A stretch of DNA of 64,000 nt from Halobacillus dabanensis (GTDB lineage: Bacteria > Bacillota > Bacilli > Bacillales > Halobacillaceae), in assembly GCF_900114165.1 (NCBI RefSeq), contig NZ_FOSB01000002.1, forward strand, positions 372,001 through 436,000, in the 5' to 3' direction. Under the pieces are notes generated by a model that saw nothing but the letters and a program-made list of their open reading frames with translations, did no database searches and had not been told where the DNA came from. The translations under genes were made by a program, and so were the position numbers. Below, piece after piece: positions 17,741 through 27,203 of the stretch; position 1 is the stretch's first letter; each line of letters opens with the position of its first letter.

Positions 17741-19108
17741 TCAGAACAAGCCATACACTGTAAGGGCGACAATCAAAATGCTCACCAGGCTCATGACATA
17801 TGTTCCATTCCATCGGAAGCCTATTGTAAACCCATTCCTCTCTAAACAATTGCTGACTATGATATTAATGGCGTTCAAAGGGCATAAAACAGCTGTGATA
17901 GACCATGACATGATGAATATCAAGGCCAGAAATTCTGGTGACATCCCTACACTGGAAGCAGATACCTGACTTGCCAGAATGGGAATGACAACAATCTGGT
18001 GGACACCGATAAAAGCAAAGAACAGGACAACTAAAAAAATGATCAGGACGAATAGCAACAAAGATTGTTCCGCAAATCCCATCAAGAAGGATTGAAGCTG
18101 ATCGGCGAACACTGTATTCCTAATGGCAAGGCCGAACAATCCCGCACTTAAAAACAGAGTAATTTCATGATCCATATGGGAAATCTTCCGTAAATAGCCT
18201 TCGAATTCGGTCGCTAGCACCTTCCATTGGTTCAACACCGCAGCCCATAAGAGAGGAACAAAGACAGCGATCAGACTGACTAGTGTCAACATAGAGATAC
18301 GTGTAACATGTTCTAAGATCAATAATGAGAAAATCATTACGACAAGCATACAAAGGATTTTCAGCAAATTTCCCCTGTGAACTTGATCGTCTTCTACCTC
18401 TCCAGTCAGGTCTTCTTTCCCTCGTTTTCCATTTCCGTAAAGTTTTTTTGAGGACCGTAGGAAAAGCAAATTTCCGATTATTAATTGAAGAAGTGCAACC
18501 GCCATCCCGAGGACGATATATTGGTTGAACCGGCCTCCGACTTCATGTAAAACAATAGCCACCGATGCAAAATACGGCGACCAAAGCATAGAGGAAGTAA
18601 AGCCGATCAAATAGGATTTCCCGAGGATCATTGGATTGATTCTCAACTTATCTACCATTTCATGGACGATTTTCACAGATCCCATGTTCAAAATCGGACT
18701 GATCAATGCCAGAAAACTAGAAAGGCCGAAGAAAGCAAGCCTCGGCTGATCTTCCCATTTCCTCATAAAATGCTTGATCGAATGAAAATAACCGCCCGCT
18801 TTTAATGGAATGGAAAGCATTGGGACCAGGCTGATCAACGCTAGCAGTGGCAAGTTTTGCTGGATACCTTCAAGACCTATCTCAAAAGGGGCATCCTTGG
18901 TATTCCAATTGATCAATAAGGCCAATAAGAAGAGTGTGAGAGTAATGAACCTCGCTACTCCTTTAACATTCAGGACACTGGAAAAATAAACAGCTAGACA
19001 AAACCCTGATAACACATAGAAAAGGGCTGGAAAGGGAAAGAAAAAATAAATAAGATAGAACAAGCACATCGCCAATATGGCCCCTGACTTCCAAGTGAGT
19101 ACTGACAT
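17741..19108 (-). CDS. Polytopic membrane permease, ion-transporter-like, function unknown
   Basis: 455 residues with about 10-12 hydrophobic helices and a central polar loop near residues 220-240 (KKLYGNGKRGKEDL). Segments such as SPILNMGSVKIVHEM and IVLHEVGGRF recall ion-transporter superfamily carriers for carboxylates, but no family is recognised with certainty. The ATG at 19108 has no close Shine-Dalgarno; a 24-codon ORF ends 8 bases upstream, so translational coupling is possible. Same strand as the activator downstream, after a 138-base gap. Confidence 0.7.
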   Translation of the reverse strand: MSVLTWKSGAILAMCLFYLIYFFFPFPALFYVLSGFCLAVYFSSVLNVKGVARFITLTLFLLALLINWNTKDAPFEIGLEGIQQNLPLLALISLVPMLSIPLKAGGYFHSIKHFMRKWEDQPRLAFFGLSSFLALISPILNMGSVKIVHEMVDKLRINPMILGKSYLIGFTSSMLWSPYFASVAIVLHEVGGRFNQYIVLGMAVALLQLIIGNLLFLRSSKKLYGNGKRGKEDLTGEVEDDQVHRGNLLKILCMLVVMIFSLLILEHVTRISMLTLVSLIAVFVPLLWAAVLNQWKVLATEFEGYLRKISHMDHEITLFLSAGLFGLAIRNTVFADQLQSFLMGFAEQSLLLFVLIIFLVVLFFAFIGVHQIVVIPILASQVSASSVGMSPEFLALIFIMSWSITAVLCPLNAINIIVSNCLERNGFTIGFRWNGTYVMSLVSILIVALTVYGLF

Positions 19109-19116
19109 AAGACCAG

Positions 19117-19191
19117 CTACTTAACTTCTTCCTTTTCATTTGAATAAGGCCTCTTGCCCATTTCTCGTTTTCCTTTCCAATCGAAATCCAT
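19117..19191 (-). CDS. Candidate 24-residue leader peptide upstream of permease
   Basis: ATG at 19191 preceded by AAGGAGG (11-base spacing) opens a highly charged peptide beginning MDFDWKGKREMGKRPY and ending with TAG just before the permease ATG, which itself lacks a good binding site. May be a coupling leader or a small accessory protein. No homologue is recognised, and the spacing is long, so this is tentative. Confidence 0.35.
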   Translation of the reverse strand: MDFDWKGKREMGKRPYSNEKEEVK

Positions 19192-19230
19192 CGGTAGATC
19201 ATCCTCCTTTTTCTCTCTTATTCAAAATAA

Positions 19231-19269
19231 AAGCCAGCCATATCAAAGGAATCTTGATATAACTGGCTT
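19231..19269 (-). terminator. Terminator of the Liv-type ABC operon
   Basis: Imperfect 16-base inverted repeat (AAGCCAG...CTGGCTT outer stem) followed on the minus strand by TTTTATTTT. It is about 175 bases downstream of the binding-protein stop, in the 335-base gap between 19109 and 19443, where otherwise only the small leader ORF was seen. Confidence 0.8.
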
Positions 19270-19443
19270 CGATCTACGTTAAAGATCCACACGTCGAATG
19301 CGGAGTCCATAGAATCACAGTTTCCTTATGCTAAATGATTTTCTGACTCATTCACGGATCATGAAAGAGGTGATCTTTCTAGAAGTGAATGCCTTCTTTG
19401 ATTATATACTTTTTATAATTTTCTGTCTAATCTGACCATATCT

Positions 19444-20673
19444 CTAATCTACGTTGATGGTTACAACCTCTCCATCCTCTACAGCCGCGATGCGGAGTTT
19501 GGTCGTAAACCCGCCGTTCTCTCCAATTTCTTCAATTGTGTAAACTTGTTTGTCTTCCGGCAAAGCATCAAGACCATCTTGCATATGGGCACGGATGGCT
19601 TCTGGATCATCTACGGATCCTGCTGCCTTCATCGCTTCCATGAACGTGTACATAGCGACATAGTGATACCCTGCTTCCGAACCTGGAGTTTGACCATGCT
19701 CTTCTTTATATTTTTCTATGAATTCTGCCGTTCCAGGATAGTCAGAGTTCACCAAAGGGGTCACGCCTACAGATCCTTCCAAATCTTCATAAGAGCCTAT
19801 TACACTCTCCATTTCATCAAGCTTGGCCTGGTCCATAATGATGAACCCACCTTCAAACCCTAACTCTCTCGCTTGCTTAGCTACTTTCGCAGTTGGTTCA
19901 GAAGGACCGCCAATGAATAAAACATCAGGATCTTCTTCCAAAGCGTTTGTAACTAAAGTGAAGAAATCGGTATCTTTCGAGAAGTCGATGGAAGAATTAT
20001 AGACCACTTCTCCACCTTGTTCTTCCCAATGAGGGACAAGCGCTTCTGTCCAATCCTTCCCATATTGAGAAGCCGTCGGAAGTGCTGCGAGTTTCTTGCC
20101 ATGGTTTTCCATCGCATAGTTCGTGAAAGGCTCCAAGTAACCATCATAACTCGGCGGAATACGGACAGTCAGTCCATTTCCTGCTTCCGTGACATCCGGC
20201 TCACTCGTATAGGCACCAATCAGGAAGTTTTCCTGTTCATTGAACACTTGCATTGCTTTGATTCCTCCACTGTGAGGAGAGAAGATGATGGGTGCCTCGT
20301 TTTCCTGCAGTAAACGTTTGGCGTTAGCTGCTGTTTCGTTCGGCAAATATTTGTCGTCCAGGGAGACCAGATTGAATTTATAATTTTGGCCATCTACTTC
20401 GAACCCGCCATTGTTGTTGATTTCTTCCACGGCCATTGTCACACCATTCAATGTCCGTTCGCCATAGTAAGCAGCCGGTCCACTTAAAGGTCCGCTGTAT
20501 CCGATGTTGACAACCTCTTCTCCTTCTTCTACTTCTGGTGCTTCTGTTTCGGTTTCAACCTCATTTCCGCTTTCACCACCAGCCGCCTCGTTCGAAGGGT
20601 TATCGATACATCCCGCCATCACCAACAATAACGTGGATACCAACAAAAAAACGGATAACTTGATAAATTTCAT
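19444..20673 (-). CDS. ABC transporter substrate-binding lipoprotein, LivJ type
   Basis: Type I periplasmic-binding fold receptor. The signal peptide MKFIKLSVFLLVSTLLLVMA ends at lipobox MAGC, then an acidic Glu/Val-rich linker. The mature domain starts NIGYSGPLSGPAAYYGERTL, classical for branched-chain amino-acid-type receptors. ATG at 20673 with GGGAGG at 7 bases; an in-frame 14-codon extension is not supported. Last gene of the operon that also encodes a CoA ligase, so the ligand is more likely an organic acid than an amino acid (inference from context). Confidence 0.93.
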   Translation of the reverse strand: MKFIKLSVFLLVSTLLLVMAGCIDNPSNEAAGGESGNEVETETEAPEVEEGEEVVNIGYSGPLSGPAAYYGERTLNGVTMAVEEINNNGGFEVDGQNYKFNLVSLDDKYLPNETAANAKRLLQENEAPIIFSPHSGGIKAMQVFNEQENFLIGAYTSEPDVTEAGNGLTVRIPPSYDGYLEPFTNYAMENHGKKLAALPTASQYGKDWTEALVPHWEEQGGEVVYNSSIDFSKDTDFFTLVTNALEEDPDVLFIGGPSEPTAKVAKQARELGFEGGFIIMDQAKLDEMESVIGSYEDLEGSVGVTPLVNSDYPGTAEFIEKYKEEHGQTPGSEAGYHYVAMYTFMEAMKAAGSVDDPEAIRAHMQDGLDALPEDKQVYTIEEIGENGGFTTKLRIAAVEDGEVVTINVD

Positions 20674-20747
20674 TTGAGTTCCTCCCATGGTTTGTTTTTT
20701 CCCATCCTTAAACAAACGAGCCTTCCCCTTTCAGCAAAAATTTATCT

Positions 20748-21455
20748 TCAGGCACCAATATAAGCCCTTCGAACCGTATCATTTGCTAACAGTTCTTCGG
20801 AAGTTCCTTTGACGACAATGGAACCACTTTCGAAAACATAACCACGGTCAGCTATTTTCAAAGCTGCAAAAGCATTTTGTTCGGCTAACAGAACCGTCGT
20901 CCCATCTTTATTGATCTTTTGGATGACCTCGAACATCTGCTCAACGATCAATGGTGCCAAACCGATGGATGGCTCATCCAGCAGCATCAATTTAGGCTTT
21001 GCCATCAACGCACGCCCGATCGCAAGCATCTGCTGTTGTCCCCCACTCAGAGATCCAGCTGCATTCGCTCTTTTCTCATATAGTATTGGGAATAGCTCAA
21101 ATACTTCTTCCAAAGAGCTGTTGACCTGTTTCCGCTTCCTCCTATGAATATAAGCCCCCATGATCAAGTTTTCCTTGACTGTCATCTGCGGGAACAACTT
21201 CCGATCTTCCGCACATTGAACGATGCCTGACTGAACGATTTTATCCGGAGCCACCCCTTGAAGCAGGGTCTCTTCAAAAACAATCTGGCCTTCACTCGGT
21301 TTTTGCAGCCCGCTGATCGCATTGAAAATCGTACTCTTCCCTGCACCATTGGAACCTAGAAGAACGACCAATTCTCCTTTCTCTACGGTGATATCCACAT
21401 GTTCGACAGCAGTAAATCCACCATAATCAACCGAAACGCGGGATAACTCAAGCAC
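20748..21455 (-). CDS. livF: Liv-type ABC transporter ATPase (LivF)
   Basis: 235 residues. Walker A GSNGAGKST, Q-loop region, signature SLSGGQQQML, Walker B KLMLLDEPSIGLAP and H-loop replaced by the LivF-typical LLAEQN. GTG start with GGAGGGG, overlapping the livG stop by 8 bases. Energises import with LivG and the LivH/LivM membrane pair. Confidence 0.95.
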   Translation of the reverse strand: MLELSRVSVDYGGFTAVEHVDITVEKGELVVLLGSNGAGKSTIFNAISGLQKPSEGQIVFEETLLQGVAPDKIVQSGIVQCAEDRKLFPQMTVKENLIMGAYIHRRKRKQVNSSLEEVFELFPILYEKRANAAGSLSGGQQQMLAIGRALMAKPKLMLLDEPSIGLAPLIVEQMFEVIQKINKDGTTVLLAEQNAFAALKIADRGYVFESGSIVVKGTSEELLANDTVRRAYIGA

Positions 21456-22212
21456 TCGCGTCCCCTCCTAAATACGCTTCGATGACAGCCTGATCATTCA
21501 TGATTTCCTCCGCTGTCCCCTCTGCAATTTTTTCTCCATAATTCAACACCATGATTTTATCTGCAAGTTTCATGATCATCTTCATCTTGTGTTCAATCAA
21601 ACAAACCGTGATTTGCTTCTTCACCATTTTTTCCATCAGCTCCGCCAATCCTTCGGTTTCGCCAGGGTTGATACCCGCGGTAGGTTCATCCAGGAAGACG
21701 ATTTCCGGATCAGTGGCTAGAGCTAATGCGAAGGCAACACGCTTTTTCTCTTCCTGAGTGATACTCCCTGCAAGCTGATCCCTCACATGAGTCAATCCAA
21801 CAAAATCCAATACCTCCATCGCTTTATCCCGGCACTTCTTCTCTTCCCTTTTGAACCGTTTTGTTCTTAACACCGCATCTAGTATATTCGACTCCGTCCT
21901 TAACCTATGGCCGACGATCACATTATCCAGCACCGTCGATTGCTCAAAAAGATTCGTCGTCTGGAAAGTGCGGGCGACCCCAAGCTTGGCGATCTTATTA
22001 GGAGGGAGTTTCGTAATGTCTTTCCCTTTATAAATGACCCGTCCCGAAGTGGGAGAGTAAGAACCACTGAGAAGATTAAAAAAAGTAGATTTACCTGCCC
22101 CGTTCGGTCCAATGATTGCATTGATTTTACCTTCTTCAATTGTAAAGTCCACCTCGTTGACAGCAACCAACCCACCGAACTTCTTCGTCAGTTTCTTTGT
22201 TTCTATCAGCAC
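21448..22212 (-). CDS. livG: Liv-type ABC transporter ATPase (LivG)
   Basis: Walker A GPNGAGKST, long LivG insertion with TFQTTNLF, degenerate signature LAGSITQEEKKRVAFALAL, Walker B IVFLDEPTAGINPGE, and the switch His in CLIEHKM. Several starts are possible; the GTG at 22212 has AAGGAGG at 7-base spacing, whereas ATG at 22218 lies directly against the site and a far upstream start would overlap livM. The ABC signature reads SITQEE instead of LSGGQ, a departure seen in LivG proteins (usually LSYGQ/LPYGQ) but stronger here. Confidence 0.93.
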   Translation of the reverse strand: MLIETKKLTKKFGGLVAVNEVDFTIEEGKINAIIGPNGAGKSTFFNLLSGSYSPTSGRVIYKGKDITKLPPNKIAKLGVARTFQTTNLFEQSTVLDNVIVGHRLRTESNILDAVLRTKRFKREEKKCRDKAMEVLDFVGLTHVRDQLAGSITQEEKKRVAFALALATDPEIVFLDEPTAGINPGETEGLAELMEKMVKKQITVCLIEHKMKMIMKLADKIMVLNYGEKIAEGTAEEIMNDQAVIEAYLGGDASA

Positions 22213-22214
22213 TA

Positions 22215-23243
22215 TCATCCCTCCTTGATCTTTTTCTCCGTTTCTCGTGATTGTTGCTGGACATATTTTTGTTTCTTTTCCGTCTGTTTCTTTTTCTTCG
22301 CCCAACTTTTCATCCGCCAGTCATGATAGGCTCCGACGATTCCTCGTGGATAAAAAATGATCAATAACGTCAATAACGGACCGAAAATCAACATACGATA
22401 GTCTTGTAGAAATTGAAGGGATTGAGATACGGTCACGATAAGGAATGTTCCTACAATCGGACCTGCCAATGTGCCGATTCCGCCTACTAACAAATACGTA
22501 AGCAAATCGAAGATGATAGTGATGTAACCGATATCCGGGCCTATGAACCGGATGAAAGAGGCATAGAGTGCACCGGCAAGGCCAGCAAAGAATGTAGAGA
22601 TAACAAATACTAACAGTTTATTTTTCATCGTTGAAATACCGATTGTCTGAGCCAAATCCTCACTATTCCGTATCGCGATAAAAGTCCGGCCTGTCAGAGA
22701 ATGGACGATGCGGTACATGACGAATACGGTGAGCAATAAGAAAAATAAGATGAGATAGTATTGGGATAGAGGAGTCTCAAAGGATAAGGGACCGATATTC
22801 GTAGGAGCAGGGATTCCGATCAAGCCACGGACACCGCCTGTCAGACTATCCCACTTATCAATGACAAGGTAAATGATATAACCGACACACAATGTATAGA
22901 TCGCGAAAAAATGCTCCCTCGTCCTTAAAGCGACCAGCCCGACAACGGCACCAATGGCACTTGTCAATAGACAGGCAAGAACAAGAGATACCCAATAGTT
23001 TAAGCCAGCTTTGACTGTCAGCAGTCCCAAAGCATAAGCACCAATCGCGAAGAAACCGGCATGGGCAAGAGATAAATACCCTGTATAACCAGCAAGCAAA
23101 TTCAGTCCATAAACCGCAATCATCCAAATGAAAGCAAGCGTCATAATGTGTAGAAAGTAGTCATTTTGTGAAAGAAATGGGAAGAGAACAGCAGCGAGAA
23201 TGAAGCCAATGATCCATCCTCTCTTTTTGAGAAGTGAACCCAA
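22215..23243 (-). CDS. livM: Liv-type ABC transporter permease (LivM)
   Basis: 342 residues, about 9-10 membrane helices. NLLAGYTGYLSLAHAGFFAIGAY is the conserved LivM block; LVGGIGTLAGPIVG is the coupling region. The last 35 residues are a strongly charged Lys/Glu/Gln cytoplasmic tail (SWAKKKKQTEKKQ...), longer than usual. Starts immediately after the livH stop. With livH broken, this subunit would lack its usual partner. Confidence 0.94.
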   Translation of the reverse strand: MGSLLKKRGWIIGFILAAVLFPFLSQNDYFLHIMTLAFIWMIAVYGLNLLAGYTGYLSLAHAGFFAIGAYALGLLTVKAGLNYWVSLVLACLLTSAIGAVVGLVALRTREHFFAIYTLCVGYIIYLVIDKWDSLTGGVRGLIGIPAPTNIGPLSFETPLSQYYLILFFLLLTVFVMYRIVHSLTGRTFIAIRNSEDLAQTIGISTMKNKLLVFVISTFFAGLAGALYASFIRFIGPDIGYITIIFDLLTYLLVGGIGTLAGPIVGTFLIVTVSQSLQFLQDYRMLIFGPLLTLLIIFYPRGIVGAYHDWRMKSWAKKKKQTEKKQKYVQQQSRETEKKIKEG

Positions 23244-24107
23244 TTAAAATCCCTCCCTGGTAAACAATCCTTTTGGCTTGATTGATAAAATGACCACAAG
23301 CAGTAAAAATGCAATGATATCTTTGTAGTCATTCGATATATAAGTAGCTCCCAAACTTTCCGTGAAACCAAGGATATATCCACCCAGAATAGCACCTGGT
23401 ACACTGCCCATCCCACCGATAATAATGATGACAAAAGCTTTTAAAATGACGAGGTGGCCCATACCGGGAAAAACAAGGTTGATAGGTGCGGATAAAGAAG
23501 CAGCAATAGCAGCTAACCCACCGGAAATCATAAATGTCAACATCGCCACTCTATTCGTATTGATTCCGACGAGGTGGGCTCCCTCCCGGTTTTAAGCCAT
23601 AGCAATAATCGTCGAACCGATATAGGTCTTTTTCAAAAACAGAAAAAGTAGGACCATAACAGCAATCGCCCCGATATTGATCAATACTCGTTGCACCGTA
23701 GCGGTCATACCGAACAGGTCGATGACTTGACCATAAGGCGTTTCCATCGTCCGGTAGTCTGCTCCCCATATCAACTGGGCAAAAGCTTCCAGAAACAACA
23801 GGATCCCGATGGCTGCAATCTTGTCATGAATCGGCGGAGCATTGCGGAGTGGATGGAAGACGAGCCTGTCCATAATCACGCCGAGCAAGCCAACCACCAG
23901 GACGGAAACAGCCATCGCCACCCAATAATGGACACCCCACAAAAGCATCATGGTCAACGTAATATAAGCGCCAAGCATATATAAGGCACCATGGGCGAAA
24001 TTGGGAATATGCAAAATCCCATAGACGAGGGTCAAACCGAGAGCGACCAAGCTATAGACACTGCCAATCGTCAGCCCATTGAAAAGTTGCTGTGCTAAAA
24101 TATCCAT
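23244..24107 (-). pseudogene. livH: livH permease interrupted by an in-frame TAA
   Basis: The frame 24107-23244 encodes a 287-residue LivH except for one ochre codon at 23592-23594. Before it, MDILAQQLFNGLTIGSVYSL through TYIGSTIIAMA is normal. After it, [20 protein letters not shown] continues in the same frame to the proper C-terminus. Family members read (R/M)AQNRE here, so one C-to-T change (CAA to TAA) explains the break. No frameshift is needed. No good restart site follows. Either the permease is lost, the stop is read through, or it is a base error. Confidence 0.9.
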
Positions 24108-24143
24108 TGAACTTCTCCTTTACCCTTCATTTTTGAAGCTTTT

Positions 24144-24168
24144 AGCGCTCTGGATGTACCAGAGCGCT
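24144..24168. other. Intercistronic perfect hairpin between ligase and livH
   Basis: AGCGCTCTGG, five-base loop, CCAGAGCGCT: a 10-bp perfect stem in the 72-base gap between the acyl-CoA ligase stop and livH. On the minus (transcribed) strand it is not followed by a T run, so it is more likely an mRNA stabilising or processing element than a full terminator. Confidence 0.6.
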
Positions 24169-24179
24169 TGGAACTTTGG

Positions 24180-25859
24180 TCAGCCCTGCTGGTCGGAGTG
24201 ACTTTTTTCCCGCTCTTCTTCTTGCAGTTTTCTCCATAAAATCTTACCACTGTTCGTAGTCGGGAATTCCTTCTTGAACTCGACGATTCTCGGATACTTG
24301 TATGCTGCCATCTGCTCTTTGGACCACTCGACGATATCTTCTTCTGTCACTTTTCCTTCATATCCATCATTCAGAATGACGAACGCTTTGATGTTCTCCC
24401 CCTTACGTGGATCTGGAACGCCGACAACGCATGCTTGCTGGACGGCAGGGTGATCATACAAAGCTGATTCAACTTCTGTCGGCCAGACGTTGTACCCGGA
24501 AGCATTGATCATCCGTTTTAAGCGATCAACCATAAAGAAGTATCCTTCCTCATCACAGCGGCCGATATCTCCCGTCCGGAAAAAGGACTTTCCTTCGATA
24601 TCGATAAAAGCATGTTCATTTTCCTCTTCACGATTGTAATAACCGACCATCACTTGAGGGCCATTGACGACGATCTCTCCGATTTCTCCTGGTTCCACTT
24701 CTTCATTCGTCGCCGGATCAATAATCCGTGCATCGACATCAAAGGAAGGAATGCCGAGGCATTGCAGTTTCGGTCGATCAGGTGGATTGAAGTGTGTCTG
24801 AGCTATCGTTTCCGAAAGGCCATACCCTTCCACAAATTCCAGTCCTGTCAGTTGATAAAGTTTTTCACCTAACGCTTTAGGAAAAGCGGCTCCCCCTCCT
24901 GAAATAGCGTATAAGGAACGGAGATCTTCTGCTTTCACTTCAGGATTGGCAAGGAAATCAACCAGCATCGTACTGATCGTCACCCAGTGGCTGCATTTCT
25001 GATCCCGGATCAACTGCCTGGCGGTTTCCCGATTCCACCTTGTCATGATGACGATTTTATTCCCACTGAAAATCGGCATGTGCATACTATGAACCATCCC
25101 TGTGACATGAAAATAAGGTAAGGTAGCCAGCGTCCTCGAATCGGTCGTCGCACGCGCCCAGTAGAACGCCCCCATGATATTTGCCTGGACCGTCCGATTG
25201 GTGTGCATACACCCTTTCGGAAGTCCTGTCGTACCAGATGTGTATGGTAATACAGCCAAATCATCTGCAGAAACTTCCCGATTCTGGGTTTCTGTCCAAA
25301 CTTTCATCGCATCTGCCCAGGAATGAATATGGACATCCTCATATGTTGCCCTCGGTGCCGCAACTTCCGGCGGTAACAATTCGTCATGACCTTCCCCTTT
25401 ATAATCTGAATAAGCTGCAACCACCATATCGCTCAACGTTGTATTTTCCAGGAGAGGGCTGACTACATCAGCAAGTTCTTGTCCAACGATTGCTGTTTTG
25501 ATTGAGCAATCTTTTACATAAAATTCGAGCTCAGCCGTCTTCAACATCGGATTGATGGGTACTACTACTGCACCAGACTGTAAAATTGCATAATAACCGA
25601 TGATGAACTGTGGGGAGTTTTGCATAAACAACAATACCTTCTCCCCCTTAACGACATCCAAAAGCTGCTGAAGATAGCCAGCTAATTGATCGACTTCCTT
25701 CAATAATTCCCGATAGGTCATAGTCTGTCCATAATAATAGATAGCTTCGTGATCAGGATATCGAGTTGCCGAAACCTTCAAATTGTCGTAAATAGACGTT
25801 TCCGGAACAGTTATGGACTTCGTCAACTTCGGCCAAAACTCATAATGCTTCGTTTGCAA
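24180..25859 (-). CDS. AMP-forming acyl-CoA ligase
   Basis: About 559 residues of the ANL family: LPYTSGTTGLPKGCMHTN (phosphate loop), GYGLSETIAQTH, FFRTGDIG, LKRMINASGYNVWPTEVE (hinge), and TNSGKILWRKL with the catalytic Lys. The TTG at 25859 is chosen because AAGGAG sits 7 bases upstream; a TTG 20 codons earlier has no binding site. Between the SDR and the ABC transporter genes, so it probably converts the imported acid to its CoA ester. Distinct from the 8856-10484 ligase. Confidence 0.92.
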   Translation of the reverse strand: MQTKHYEFWPKLTKSITVPETSIYDNLKVSATRYPDHEAIYYYGQTMTYRELLKEVDQLAGYLQQLLDVVKGEKVLLFMQNSPQFIIGYYAILQSGAVVVPINPMLKTAELEFYVKDCSIKTAIVGQELADVVSPLLENTTLSDMVVAAYSDYKGEGHDELLPPEVAAPRATYEDVHIHSWADAMKVWTETQNREVSADDLAVLPYTSGTTGLPKGCMHTNRTVQANIMGAFYWARATTDSRTLATLPYFHVTGMVHSMHMPIFSGNKIVIMTRWNRETARQLIRDQKCSHWVTISTMLVDFLANPEVKAEDLRSLYAISGGGAAFPKALGEKLYQLTGLEFVEGYGLSETIAQTHFNPPDRPKLQCLGIPSFDVDARIIDPATNEEVEPGEIGEIVVNGPQVMVGYYNREEENEHAFIDIEGKSFFRTGDIGRCDEEGYFFMVDRLKRMINASGYNVWPTEVESALYDHPAVQQACVVGVPDPRKGENIKAFVILNDGYEGKVTEEDIVEWSKEQMAAYKYPRIVEFKKEFPTTNSGKILWRKLQEEEREKSHSDQQG

Positions 25860-25932
25860 GAGACCACTCCTTTTTATAGAATCAACCAACCATTTGTAAG
25901 CGTTATCATTTATTTTCAAAATTTTTTGCGCC

Positions 25933-26706
25933 TTATTTGATCATCCAACCTCCATCGACAAGCAAGTCCGAACCTGTCATATAGGAAGCCTCTTTTGAAG
26001 CAGCGAAGGTGATGACTTGGGCGATTTCTTCTGGTTTCCCTACCCGGCCTAAAGCAGTATTTCTTTGAATCGCTTCTTCAAATCGTTTATTTCTCAAGCC
26101 TTGTTCGGTCAAAGGTGTTTCCGCAAATCCAGGTGAAACAGAATTAACTCGAATGCCATAAGGCGCGAACTCCAATGCAAGGGACTTGGTAAAATTGATG
26201 ACTGCCGCTTTGGAAGAACTGTAGTGTGGAATCTTGGCTCCTGCTTTATGGCCAGAGAGGGAAGCGACATTGACGATCGCACGGTTCCCCTCTTCCTTTT
26301 CGCTTGACTCAGCCATCACACGCCCGAGAGCTTTCGAGACGAGATAGACACTTTTTAAGTTCGTATTTTGGATGCGATTCCACTCTGTTTCTTCCATTTC
26401 CATTATGGTAGATTTCCCTGATGTACCCGCGTTGTTCACGACGACATGCAAGTCCCCATAAGTTCTCTGAACAAAATCTGCAAGTTTACTAACCTCATCT
26501 TCTCTGGTTACATCTGCTTGAAAAATATCAGCCCGAGGCTCTGTTAAACCTTCGTTAATTCGATCAGCCACCTTTTCCAATTTTGAAACGGTTCTGCCAA
26601 CTAAGACGACTTTCCCACCCTCTTGAGCCATCTGAAAAGCTGTCTGTTCTCCGATTCCACTCCCGGCACCTGTTACTACAGCTACCGTATTTTCGAATCT
26701 AGTCAA
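25933..26706 (-). CDS. SDR-family oxidoreductase
   Basis: Short-chain dehydrogenase, about 257 residues from TTG at 26706 (AAGGAGG 8 bases upstream); an in-frame ATG seven codons earlier overlaps that site. Cofactor loop VVTGAGSGIGEQ, NNAGTSG, catalytic HYSSSKAA (Tyr-x3-Lys), and C-terminal MTGSDLLVDGGW. NAD(P)-dependent oxidation of a hydroxy group, possibly at the 3-hydroxyacyl-CoA step. One of four SDRs in the TetR regulon. Confidence 0.9.
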   Translation of the reverse strand: MTRFENTVAVVTGAGSGIGEQTAFQMAQEGGKVVLVGRTVSKLEKVADRINEGLTEPRADIFQADVTREDEVSKLADFVQRTYGDLHVVVNNAGTSGKSTIMEMEETEWNRIQNTNLKSVYLVSKALGRVMAESSEKEEGNRAIVNVASLSGHKAGAKIPHYSSSKAAVINFTKSLALEFAPYGIRVNSVSPGFAETPLTEQGLRNKRFEEAIQRNTALGRVGKPEEIAQVITFAASKEASYMTGSDLLVDGGWMIK

Positions 26707-26727
26707 ACGATCCACCTCCTTTTTCAT

Positions 26728-27132
26728 CTAGTTCAATGCTAAGTGTGAATCTAATATCGCCCTTAGTTCCTCAGGGATTGACTCACTCTTTTGCTCTTCA
26801 TAATTATAATGAACGATCGTCGCCTCCGCTTCAGCAATGACCTGCCCTGTATCCTTGACCCGGATATTATGGTTAAAACGGAAGCTTTTGTTTCCGATGT
26901 TCGTAATCCAGGATTCGATAGTCAAATGTTGCCCGAAATAGGCTTGACTTACATAATCACATTTCGTCGAAGCCAATATGAAACGACCGACGGAATTCAA
27001 GTCTTCAGGAAAGACATCACGGAAAAACTTCCCTCTTGCTTCCTCTAAGTAGATAAAGTAACTAGTATTATTCACATGACCAGCCATATCGGTTTCACAA
27101 AACCTGACTCTTACTTCTGCTTCATGTGTCAA
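26728..27132 (-). CDS. YbgC/4-hydroxybenzoyl-CoA thioesterase-family hotdog protein
   Basis: 134 residues with RVRFCETDMAGHVNNTSYFIYLEEAR, the family's Asp-containing active-site loop and N-terminal helix. TTG start at 27132 with GGGAGG at 8 bases. First gene after the TetR operator at 27146-27163, so probably the first of the ABC operon. Releases acids from acyl-CoA thioesters; substrate unknown. Confidence 0.88.
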   Translation of the reverse strand: MTHEAEVRVRFCETDMAGHVNNTSYFIYLEEARGKFFRDVFPEDLNSVGRFILASTKCDYVSQAYFGQHLTIESWITNIGNKSFRFNHNIRVKDTGQVIAEAEATIVHYNYEEQKSESIPEELRAILDSHLALN

Positions 27133-27145
27133 GGATCCTGCCTCC

Positions 27146-27163
27146 CTTCCGACCGGTCAGTAT
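27146..27163. promoter_or_regulatory. TetR-type operator A
   Basis: CTTCCGACCGGTCAGTAT matches the palindromic consensus ATACCNACCGGTNGGTAT; ACCGGTCAGTATT is identical, on the other strand, to operator C at 36222-36239. It lies just upstream of the binding site of the thioesterase gene. A weaker match with one good half-site is at 27193-27210, over the tetR stop codon. Confidence 0.72.
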
Positions 27164-27203
27164 TCCCACTAGTTGGCCCAATCAAGAGGGCCTTACCGAC
27201 CAA

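Noticed and set aside
18963-19202. 79-codon ORF overlapping the permease start
   Set aside because: Shares most of its length with the permease in another frame; its ATG abuts the Shine-Dalgarno. The 24-codon ORF in the same region fits the site better.
23551-23769. Alternate-frame ORF across the livH stop
   Set aside because: It does not match permease sequence; the in-frame continuation after the TAA does, so the lesion is a stop codon and not a frameshift.
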